Below, piece by piece: positions 14,660 to 21,002 of a DNA stretch of 21,002 bases. The notes below the pieces were generated by a model. That model did not search any database. It worked only from the letters and a program-made list of their open reading frames with translations, and was not told where the DNA came from. Numbering within the stretch: the stretch's first letter is position 1; each line of letters starts with the position of its first letter. This stretch comes from Lachnospiraceae bacterium (GTDB lineage: Bacteria > Bacillota > Clostridia > Lachnospirales > Lachnospiraceae). The stretch covers positions 1-21,002 of the forward strand of contig CAAGRM010000019.1 of the NCBI GenBank assembly GCA_900772675.1, in the 5' to 3' direction. The position numbers and the translations under genes were made by a program.

Positions 14660-16849
14660 ATGGCGATTTTATATTATGATGAGAAAAAGCTTTTTCAGTT
14701 AAATACAGAGAAAACAACGTATGTGATCGGCCTGAGCCCGGAAGGCTACGTCGGACATGTTTACTACGGACCCCTTCTGCACGGAGAGCCGGATCTGTAT
14801 CCGCTCCGCATGGATGAGCCGCCGTTCACCCCGTCCGTCAATAAGAGAGAGAAATCTTCGTTCCTCGACCGTTTTCCAATGGAATACCCGACCGGAGGAG
14901 TCGGCGATTACCGTGAGAGCTGTCTAAATATAAGAAATGCACAGGGCCGTATGGGATGTGAGATTTTCTTTGATTCCTATGAAATTTTCAAAGGAAAACG
15001 CCCGCTGACCGGTCTTCCGGCTTCTTTTGGAACCGAGGACGAAGTAGAAACTCTGGAAATCACCTGCAAAGATCCTGTTCTTGATCTTGTTGTTGTCCTT
15101 TCCTACTCTGTTTTTACAAAAGAAAACGTTATCACCCGAAGTGTCCGCGTGAAAAATGAAGGCAGTGAAGCGCTGAAGGTAGAGAAAATCTACAGTGCCT
15201 GCCTCGATATGGACAACGAAGACTTTGAGATGCTTTCTCTTCATGGATCCTGGGGAAGAGAACGCCACATCCAGCAGGGTGCGCTCCGTTACGGAAAACA
15301 GCTCGTTTCCTCCGGAAAAGGAGAGTCCAGCCATCAGGAGCACCCGTTTGTGGCCCTGGTGACACCGGGAACGGATCAGGAGCGCGGCGAGGTTTACGCA
15401 ATGCACTTCGTGTATTCCGGAAATTTCATCGGTCAGGTGGAACGATGCCAGTTCGACACCGTGCGTATGGTGATGGGTATCAACCAGGAGGAGTTCTGCT
15501 GGAATTTAAAAGCCGGAGAAGAATTCCAGGCACCGGAGGTCGTTATGGTTTACTCTGCCGAAGGTTTGGGCGAAATGACACGTTCTTACCATGCATTTTA
15601 TCGCAGACACCTGATCCGCAGCCCGTACAATCACAAAAAACGCCCGATTCTGATCAATAACTGGGAGGCAACGTACTTCGATTTTGATACCGATAAGCTT
15701 CTCGACATCGCAAGAGAAGCGAAAAAAGACGGCATCGAGATGCTTGTTATGGATGACGGCTGGTTCGGAAAACGAAATAAAGACGATTCTTCTCTCGGTG
15801 ACTGGGTTGTCAACGAAGAGAAGATCAAAGGCGGCCTGAAAAATCTGGTTGACAAAGTGAATGAAATCGGTCTTGAATTCGGTATCTGGTTCGAGCCGGA
15901 GATGATCTCCCCGGACTCTGATCTCTACAGAGAGCACCCGGAATGGGCGATTCAGATTCCGGGAAGAGAAGCGACTGAGATCCGCTGCCAGTACGTGCTG
16001 GATCTCTCCCGCCCGGAAGTGCAGGATTATGCGTATGAATGTGTGGCAAAAATCCTGCGCAGTGCAAACATCAAATACGTGAAATGGGATATGAACCGTC
16101 AGTTAAGCGACCTGGGAAGCACCTACCTGGACAAAGATTCCCAGCAGGAGCTGTTCCACCGCTACGTGCTCGGTATGTATGCGATGCAGGAGCGTCTGGT
16201 ACAGGAGTTCCCGGATCTGCTTCTGGAGAACTGCTCCGGCGGCGGTGCACGTTTCGATCCTGGAATGCTTTACTACAGCCCGCAGATCTGGTGCTCCGAC
16301 GACACCGATGCGATTGAGCGTCTGGAAATCCAGGAGGGAACAGCCCTCATTTACCCGCTCTGCTCAATGGGTGCACACGTCAGCGTATGCCCGAACCACA
16401 CGGTTGGCCGTGTAACTCCGTTTACAACGAGAGGCCATGTGGCACTGGCCGGAACGTTCGGCTATGAGCTTGATATCACAAAACTGCCGGAAGAAGAGAG
16501 AAAGCTGATTCCGGAGCAGACCGCAATGTATCACAAATATCATGAACTGATCCGCGAGGGAGAGTATTACCGTATTCTTTCCAGTCGTGAAAACCACAGA
16601 TCCGACTGCTGGGCAGTAGCATCGGAGGATAAAAGCGAAGTGCTTGTGACCTACGTACAGGTGCTGGCACAGGCAAATATGCCGTCCCGCAAGGTTCGCC
16701 TGCGCGGCTTTGATCCGGCGAAAAAATATCGTCTGGAGGGAACCGATGAGGTTTACAGCGGCGAGATGCTGATGAATGCCGGTTTCCGGATGAAAGATTT
16801 CTGGGGTGATTTCGTCAGCAGATTATATCACTTTACTGCCTTGGATTAA
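14660..16849 (+). CDS. Alpha-galactosidase, glycoside hydrolase family 36
   Basis: This 729-residue enzyme hydrolyses terminal alpha-1,6-galactosyl units of melibiose, raffinose and stachyose. It has the N-terminal beta-supersandwich, the TIM barrel and a C-terminal beta domain typical of the roughly 730-residue bacterial GH36 enzymes. D477 in YVKWDMNR is the expected nucleophile and D548 in CSDDTDAIERL the expected acid/base. DDGWFGKR and ENCSGGGARFDPGMLYYSPQIW are further family motifs. There is no signal peptide, so it works inside the cell on imported sugar. GAGGAG at 14648-14653 supports the start. No sugar transporter lies next to it in this window. The LacI-family gene 115 bases downstream is its likely regulator. 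Confidence 0.95.
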   Translation: MAILYYDEKKLFQLNTEKTTYVIGLSPEGYVGHVYYGPLLHGEPDLYPLRMDEPPFTPSVNKREKSSFLDRFPMEYPTGGVGDYRESCLNIRNAQGRMGCEIFFDSYEIFKGKRPLTGLPASFGTEDEVETLEITCKDPVLDLVVVLSYSVFTKENVITRSVRVKNEGSEALKVEKIYSACLDMDNEDFEMLSLHGSWGRERHIQQGALRYGKQLVSSGKGESSHQEHPFVALVTPGTDQERGEVYAMHFVYSGNFIGQVERCQFDTVRMVMGINQEEFCWNLKAGEEFQAPEVVMVYSAEGLGEMTRSYHAFYRRHLIRSPYNHKKRPILINNWEATYFDFDTDKLLDIAREAKKDGIEMLVMDDGWFGKRNKDDSSLGDWVVNEEKIKGGLKNLVDKVNEIGLEFGIWFEPEMISPDSDLYREHPEWAIQIPGREATEIRCQYVLDLSRPEVQDYAYECVAKILRSANIKYVKWDMNRQLSDLGSTYLDKDSQQELFHRYVLGMYAMQERLVQEFPDLLLENCSGGGARFDPGMLYYSPQIWCSDDTDAIERLEIQEGTALIYPLCSMGAHVSVCPNHTVGRVTPFTTRGHVALAGTFGYELDITKLPEEERKLIPEQTAMYHKYHELIREGEYYRILSSRENHRSDCWAVASEDKSEVLVTYVQVLAQANMPSRKVRLRGFDPAKKYRLEGTDEVYSGEMLMNAGFRMKDFWGDFVSRLYHFTALD

Positions 16850-16964
16850 TAAGCATTGGTACTGGATCGGAAAGACACAGAAAGGCTTACTGCTCATGTG
16901 GTAGTAGAATACCTGTGAGATCTTTGCACAGAAAAGTAATTCAGACAGAAATAAAGGAGCAGAT

Positions 16965-17966
16965 ATGGCAAAAGTAAGATTGGCAGATATTGCAAAGGTG
17001 GCGGGCGTCAGCGCCGTCACCGTGCATAATGCGATTACAGGACAGAAAGGGGTCAGCGATGAGATGCGCACCCGGATTCTGGAACTTGCAAAGGAAATGG
17101 GATATCGTCAGCCCGGAAGCGGTCCGAAAGATGCACAGGGAAAGAGCCTGCGCTGCATCGGCGTGCTGATTCCCGAGCGGTATCTGGCAGAATACACGAC
17201 GTTTTACTGGAAAATGTATCAGGAAATGGCGTTGGCAGCAACGGAAAAAAGCTGTATGGTGACAGTGGAAATCCTGAAACAGGAGATGGAGGATGGAAGG
17301 ATCGTGCCGAGCATTGCAAAGGAGCAGACCGTTGATGCGCTGATCCTGATGGGAGACACAAGCCGTGATTACATCCGATATCTGAAGAAACAGGTGGATC
17401 TTCCTATTATATTTCTGGATTTTTACGACGATGAGCTGGCAAAGGATGCCGTGATTGCAGATAACTTCCACGGAATGTATCTGATGACGGATTACCTGTA
17501 TAAGCGTGGTTTTTCCAAACTGGCGTTTGTTGGTTCGATCCATTCTTCAAGCAGTATTATGGATCGGTACTGTGGTTTCTTAAAAGCCGTTCTGGAGCAT
17601 CGCGATGTGACACCGCCGGAATGGGTTCTGGAGGATCGTGATGAGCACGGACAGATTGAGATCCGCCTCCCGGAACAGATGCCGGAAGCGTTTGTCTGCA
17701 ACTGTGACCTGACGGCCGGTCTTTTGATACTTGAATTGAAGAAACGCGGATTTTCCGTGCCGGAAGACGTTTCTATTGTCGGCTTCGATAATTACCTGTA
17801 TCCGGGTTTCCCGGATCTTAAAATCACTTCGTATGAGATCAATACGAAGGCAATGGTAAGAGTAGCACTTGAAAAAGCGCTGAAACAGATCCGCGGCGCG
17901 GCATCGGGCAAGAATATGGAAATTGTCGCAGGACAGATTGTGGAAAAGGAAAGTGTAAAAGCTTAA
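16965..17966 (+). CDS. LacI-family transcriptional regulator
   Basis: This 333-residue regulator has an N-terminal LacI helix-turn-helix (about residues 4-50: VRLADIAKVAGVSAVTVHNAI) and a periplasmic-binding-protein-like effector domain from about residue 62 (CIGVLIPERYLAEY, DALILMG, VSIVGFDNYLYPGFPDLKITSYE). The recognition helix is unusual. Most family members read TVSRALN here and this one reads TVHNAIT, so its operator may differ from the standard. AAAGGAG at 16953-16959 sets the start. It lies directly after the alpha-galactosidase gene with no strong terminator between them, so it may be co-transcribed and control galactoside use. The effector is unknown. Confidence 0.88.
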   Translation: MAKVRLADIAKVAGVSAVTVHNAITGQKGVSDEMRTRILELAKEMGYRQPGSGPKDAQGKSLRCIGVLIPERYLAEYTTFYWKMYQEMALAATEKSCMVTVEILKQEMEDGRIVPSIAKEQTVDALILMGDTSRDYIRYLKKQVDLPIIFLDFYDDELAKDAVIADNFHGMYLMTDYLYKRGFSKLAFVGSIHSSSSIMDRYCGFLKAVLEHRDVTPPEWVLEDRDEHGQIEIRLPEQMPEAFVCNCDLTAGLLILELKKRGFSVPEDVSIVGFDNYLYPGFPDLKITSYEINTKAMVRVALEKALKQIRGAASGKNMEIVAGQIVEKESVKA

Positions 17967-18012
17967 CCGAATCAAGCAAGTAGTGAAGTGGACTGCGAAT
18001 ATCCGCTTTGAC
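17966..18012 (+). repeat. Dispersed intergenic repeat, copy 2 (short form)
   Basis: AACCGAATCAAGCAAGT at 17966-17982 matches the beginning of the four-way-junction element (7023-7039), and 17975-18012 matches its tail (7147-7183). The short hairpin AAGTGGA/TCCGCTT is kept with a G-U pair. The three internal hairpins present between 7040 and 7145 are missing here. The first base overlaps the LacI stop codon. Confidence 0.7.
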
Positions 18013-18058
18013 CTTCAACATGAAAAAGGGATCGGCGCGGTAACTTTTGAGCATTTGG

Positions 18059-18087
18059 TTGCTCATTCAGGTAAAATCATTTATAAT
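18059..18087 (+). promoter_or_regulatory. Promoter for the exonuclease gene
   Basis: TTGCTC (18059-18064), a 17-base spacer and a perfect TATAAT (18082-18087) lie 37 bases before the start codon. Confidence 0.65.
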
Positions 18088-18123
18088 AGGGTCAGATGAA
18101 CAGAATGAAGGATTGACAATACA

Positions 18124-19074
18124 ATGGACTATGTGATTTTTGACCTGGAATGGAACCAGTGTCCCTATGGGAAAGAAAAAGAGAATCCAAAGCTGCCGTT
18201 TGAGATTATTGAGATCGGTGCAGTGAAGATGGACAGCAGACGGAACGTGGTGGGAACATTCCACCGGATTGTAAAACCGGTGGTTTACCAGCATCTGCAT
18301 CACCGGACGCGCGAGGTCATCGGGCTGACAGAGGAGGAGCTGCAGAAAGGCATTCCTTTTCCGCAGGCGGTACAGGAATTTTTCGCATTCTCCGGCGGCG
18401 CGTGCATGTTCTGTACCTGGGGTCCTGGGGATCTGACAGAACTTCAGCGGAATATGAAATTTTATAACCTGTTGCCTCTGATCCACGGACCGATTCACTT
18501 CTATGATGTGCAAAAGCTGTTTGCAATCCAGTATGAGACGATGAAGAGTCGCCGTGCACTGGAATACGCGGCTGATTTTCTTCATCTTTCAAAGGACGAG
18601 CATTTTCACCAAGCGCTTTCGGATGCGAAATACACGGCAGATGTGTTTGCACGGATTGATATGGATGTCGTGCTGGCGTATGATTCGATTGATGTTTACC
18701 AGAACCCGAAATCGAAAAAAGAAGAGATTCATGCTGTTTATAACGGCTATACAAAATTTATTTCCCGCGAATTTGACACGAAAGAAGAAGCCATGCACGA
18801 TCGCGAGGTCTGCAGCACGCACTGCTGCATCTGCGGAAAAACAGCGAGAAAACGGTTACGCTGGTTCTCGGCAGGCGGCAAAAACTATTACTGCGTAGCC
18901 TGGTGCCCGGAACATGGATATTTAAAGGGAAAAGCCCGCATGAAGCATTCTGATGAGGGAAAACTTTTCATCGTAAAAACCATCCGCATCAGCAGCGAGC
19001 AGGAGGCGGGGGAAATTCGGCAGAAGAAGGAGAATCTGCGGAAGAAGAGGAATCAAAAGAGGAAAGAAGCATAA
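18124..19074 (+). CDS. DEDDh-type 3'-5' exonuclease with cysteine-rich C-terminus
   Basis: This 316-residue protein begins with a DnaQ/ERI1/KapD-like exonuclease domain (about 1-190) and should degrade single-stranded RNA or DNA from the 3' end with two metal ions. Active-site residues are visible: D7 and E9 in FDLEWN, D103 in WGPGDL, H162 and D167 in HQALSDAKYTADV. Residues 230-261 hold closely spaced cysteines (C230, C234, C235, C237, then C257, C261, with nearby histidines). This suggests a zinc-binding module that could grip nucleic acid. The tail after residue 290 is strongly basic with many K, R and E and no fold. AAGGA at 18108-18112 sets the start. It has its own promoter and terminator, so no partner is implied. 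Confidence 0.85.
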   Translation: MDYVIFDLEWNQCPYGKEKENPKLPFEIIEIGAVKMDSRRNVVGTFHRIVKPVVYQHLHHRTREVIGLTEEELQKGIPFPQAVQEFFAFSGGACMFCTWGPGDLTELQRNMKFYNLLPLIHGPIHFYDVQKLFAIQYETMKSRRALEYAADFLHLSKDEHFHQALSDAKYTADVFARIDMDVVLAYDSIDVYQNPKSKKEEIHAVYNGYTKFISREFDTKEEAMHDREVCSTHCCICGKTARKRLRWFSAGGKNYYCVAWCPEHGYLKGKARMKHSDEGKLFIVKTIRISSEQEAGEIRQKKENLRKKRNQKRKEA

Positions 19075-19083
19075 AGAGACAGG

Positions 19084-19119
19084 AAACTATCGATAAAAAT
19101 CTGATTTGTCGATAGTTTT
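19084..19119 (+). terminator. Rho-independent terminator of the exonuclease gene
   Basis: AAACTATCGA (19084-19093) pairs perfectly with TCGATAGTTT (19109-19118) and ends in a short T-run. The loop is 15 bases. A-rich on one side and T-rich on the other, it could work in both directions. Confidence 0.7.
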
Positions 19120-19181
19120 CTGCTTTAGAGAATAAATGGGGGCAGAGCAATGATTACACAGCGCATCCCGGTTTGTATGAG

Positions 19182-19310
19182 ATGTGGTCGGCGCCGTGGT
19201 ATACGGGGATTCTGCGTGATGGTGTGATTGCGGCGGTTCTTTTTGCGGGGACGCTGGCAATTCGGTGGGGAATTCGAAGAAAAATGAGAGATAAGGGGAA
19301 TAGAACCTGA
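19182..19310 (+). CDS. Possible 42-residue single-pass membrane protein
   Basis: From ATG 19182 the frame reads MWSAPWYTGILRDG, then a hydrophobic stretch VIAAVLFAGTLAI, then a strongly basic end RWGIRRKMRDK and a stop at 19308-19310. That is the pattern of a small one-helix membrane protein with positive-inside topology. The open frame extends upstream to about 19116 without a normal start, except TTG at 19173. No good ribosome binding site is seen, so it may be a gene remnant. It is the only coding candidate in the 300-base gap before thymidine kinase. Confidence 0.35.
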   Translation: MWSAPWYTGILRDGVIAAVLFAGTLAIRWGIRRKMRDKGNRT

Positions 19311-19374
19311 TGAGGAGCCGTTTTTGCGGAAAGAGCTGAAGAAATAATAGAAAAGACAAAAAGGACGGAAAACA

Positions 19375-19980
19375 ATGGCAAAATTATATTTTCGCTATGG
19401 CGCGATGGGCAGTTCGAAATCTGCTAATATTTTGATGGTTCGCTACAATTACGAGGAGCGCGGGCAGTATGCGGTCCTGTTGAAACCGCGGACGGACAAC
19501 CGCGACGGAGAGCATGAAATTCAGTCCCGTATCGGCCTGAAGGCACCGGCAGAATATGTGGACGAGTTTTTAAAAGAAATTTCGGAGACCTGGAGCACGG
19601 ACAGTGAGGAATACCGGTATCATGGGAAAAAAGTGGACGCGATCCTGATCGATGAAGCGCAGTTCCTTTCCCCGGAGGAGGTTGATACACTTTCTGATAT
19701 CGTGGATTTCTACGAAATTCCGGTGCTCTGCTACGGTCTGCGCGCCGATTTCCGGACACACCTGTTCCCGGGCTCGATGCGTCTGATGGAGATTGCCGAC
19801 GTCATCGAAGAAGTTCCGACGGTCTGTTGGTGCGGAAAACGTGCACAGTGCAATACAAGATATGCAAACGGAAAAATCGTACGGGAAGGCGCGCAGATTT
19901 TCCTTGGATCGAATGAGAGTTATGTGGCGCTCTGCAGGAAGCATTATAAAGAAGGAAAGCTGTGGAAAGAGGATGAGTGA
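19375..19980 (+). CDS. tdk: Thymidine kinase (type II)
   Basis: This 201-residue salvage enzyme phosphorylates thymidine with ATP to dTMP. It has the P-loop GAMGSSKS (9-16), D93-E-A-Q-F with the catalytic E94, the lasso-loop region, and a zinc-binding set of cysteines in CWCGKRAQC plus a later CRKHY. Length and order match the small tetrameric type II enzymes. The start is preceded by AAGGACGG around 19360. Its stop overlaps the start of the shortened acetyltransferase gene by eight bases, opening a four-gene overlapping cluster. Confidence 0.95.
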   Translation: MAKLYFRYGAMGSSKSANILMVRYNYEERGQYAVLLKPRTDNRDGEHEIQSRIGLKAPAEYVDEFLKEISETWSTDSEEYRYHGKKVDAILIDEAQFLSPEEVDTLSDIVDFYEIPVLCYGLRADFRTHLFPGSMRLMEIADVIEEVPTVCWCGKRAQCNTRYANGKIVREGAQIFLGSNESYVALCRKHYKEGKLWKEDE

Positions 19981-20236
19981 GATCAGAATACAGGAAGTGC
20001 AGGAGAAAGCACCGCTGATGGATAAACTCGTGGAACTCTGGGAGGCTTCCGTCCGTGCGACGCATCATTTTCTTTCGGATACAGAAGTTAATCAAATTAA
20101 AGAGTACGTCCCGCAGGCGGTCGGATTTTACGAGCATATGGGATTTCAGACATACAAAAGAACCGACTGCGATGAGGAAGGAAATCCGTATCCACTTTTG
20201 TATATGAAAATGATGCGGGAGATCTGTGAGAAATGA
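19973..20236 (+). pseudogene. GNAT acetyltransferase with a large in-frame internal deletion
   Basis: The 87-residue product joins a normal GNAT N-terminus (MSEIRIQ, then LVELWEASVRATHHFL) straight to a normal GNAT C-terminus (AVGFYEHMGFQTYKRTD and GNPYPLLYMKM). The central part, with the acetyl-CoA-binding R/Q-x-x-G-x-G/A motif, is absent; such proteins are usually about 145-150 residues. The junction falls at PQA (residues 47-49), and members of this family commonly have a YVPxA segment before the gap and NPQAVGFY after it. Recombination between these short repeats would explain the deletion. The frame remains open, but catalysis is not expected. It overlaps tdk by eight bases and the phosphatase gene by four. 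Confidence 0.75.
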
Positions 20237-20811
20237 AAAAGATATTTTTAATGCGGCATTCCATACCGGAAAAAGGAGATATTTCGAATGAGCTGATTCC
20301 TTTATCGGAGGAGGGAAAAGCACTTGCTGTATCAAAACGAAACATTTTTTCGAAGGTAGACAAATGCTTTTCTTCCCCCTATCGGAGAGCGATGGAAACA
20401 GCCGAATGCATCGCAGATCCCCCGGTCATTGTGGAGGAACTGCATGAAAGAAACATCGGGGATGCCAGGGAGGATTTCTGGTTAAAGCAGTACGAAGATT
20501 ACGATTTTCGCAATCCGGGCGGGGAATCGTTAAATCAAGTGAAGGTGCGGATGAAAACCGCGATCGATTCTATCGTCGGACAGATGGAAGAAGGAGAAAC
20601 AGCACTCGTGGTTTCTCATGCAACGGCAATCTGCGCATATTTGCTTTCGTATTGTGAGGTCGAGGTGAAAGATGCGGCGAACAAAGTAAGAAAAATATCT
20701 TTCCATGGAAAAGAGATCCTGAACGACAGATTTCAGCCGGCAGATGGGTTTGAAATCCTTTTTGAAAATGACATTTTTGGGGATATTCGTGTTATGGGGA
20801 GAGAAAAATGA
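20233..20811 (+). CDS. Histidine phosphatase family protein (phosphoglycerate mutase-like)
   Basis: This 192-residue cytoplasmic protein belongs to the histidine phosphatase superfamily. The catalytic LMRHS motif (R8, H9) has serine where the canonical RHG has glycine. SSPYRRAMETAE, LHERNIGD and VVSHAT (H129) complete the active site. Family members act on small phosphorylated metabolites; the substrate is not readable. It overlaps the genes on both sides by four bases (ATGA), so it is co-translated with the deleted acetyltransferase gene and the following one. Confidence 0.85.
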   Translation: MKKIFLMRHSIPEKGDISNELIPLSEEGKALAVSKRNIFSKVDKCFSSPYRRAMETAECIADPPVIVEELHERNIGDAREDFWLKQYEDYDFRNPGGESLNQVKVRMKTAIDSIVGQMEEGETALVVSHATAICAYLLSYCEVEVKDAANKVRKISFHGKEILNDRFQPADGFEILFENDIFGDIRVMGREK

Positions 20812-21002
20812 CCGAACGAATCATAGACAACGAACTTCGTCTGATCCCGTATTACAGAAATGATGCGGCCTCTCTTCCCTGGTATCAGGATCTGGACGTG
20901 TGCAAGCAGGTGGACAACCGGGAGGAGCCGTATGATGTGGAGCTGCTGCATCGGATGTATGATTATCTTGCCGCGCACGGTGAATGTTATTACATAGAAT
21001 AT
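20808..21002 (+). CDS. GNAT-family acetyltransferase, 5' part (cut by window end)
   Basis: The first 65 residues are visible and the frame runs off the window. MTERIIDNELRLIPYY, LPWYQDLDVCKQVDN and HGECYYIEY match the start of a GNAT family common in Lachnospiraceae, as I recall it. The acetyl-CoA motif would lie beyond the window. The ATG overlaps the previous stop (20808-20811). Confidence 0.65.
   Translation, partial: MTERIIDNELRLIPYYRNDAASLPWYQDLDVCKQVDNREEPYDVELLHRMYDYLAAHGECYYIEY

Noticed and set aside
19793..19972. Longer start for the acetyltransferase remnant within tdk
   Set aside because: These residues come from the thymidine kinase gene in another frame and lack GNAT similarity; ATG 19973 begins the family-like N-terminus.

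Overview
The window looks like chromosome from an anaerobic Bacillota of class Clostridia, most likely family Lachnospiraceae. This rests on the roughly 45-50% GC, strong AGGAGG-type ribosome binding sites, a lysine riboswitch, the 570-residue-class phosphosugar mutase, GH36 alpha-galactosidase and the gut-clostridial style of the proteins. Genus cannot be fixed from the sequence. Every convincing gene is on the + strand.

Region 1 (1-4890) is an operon: TGTACA-17-TATAAT promoter, APC-type amino acid permease, beta-lactamase-family serine hydrolase, then the two subunits of an L(+)-tartrate dehydratase (ttdA, ttdB). It is followed by about 230 bases of consecutive hairpins and a good terminator. 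Region 2 (4954-6924) has a near-consensus promoter, a complete lysine riboswitch with a resolvable terminator/antiterminator, a 161-base imperfect palindrome, and a sodium:amino-acid symporter of the AGCS family. Region 3 (6925-8819) has a compact RNA-like four-way junction and a YtcJ-type amidohydrolase. Region 4 (8820-9881) has a possible decayed group II intron fragment, a terminator, and a YdjM-type membrane protein.

Region 5 (10129-12599) holds two overlapping paralogous regulators. Each has a winged helix, a BTAD/TPR domain and a C-terminal domain that resembles a catalytically dead GGDEF domain. Region 6 (12788-17966) is carbohydrate metabolism: phosphoglucomutase-type enzyme, alpha-galactosidase and a LacI-family regulator. 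Region 7 (18124-21002) has a DEDDh exonuclease with a cysteine-rich tail, a possible tiny membrane protein, thymidine kinase, an internally deleted GNAT acetyltransferase, a histidine phosphatase and a GNAT acetyltransferase cut by the window end. The last four genes overlap one another.

The coding content is mostly recognisable housekeeping and catabolism. The unusual material is mainly (a) the lysine switch in front of an AGCS symporter, (b) structured repeats in intergenic DNA: a palindrome whose arm recurs before the phosphoglucomutase gene, and a four-way-junction element whose ends recur in shortened form after the LacI gene, and (c) the tandem winged-helix/BTAD/degenerate-GGDEF regulators. 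I saw no CRISPR array, intact insertion sequence, prophage, tRNA or rRNA gene.
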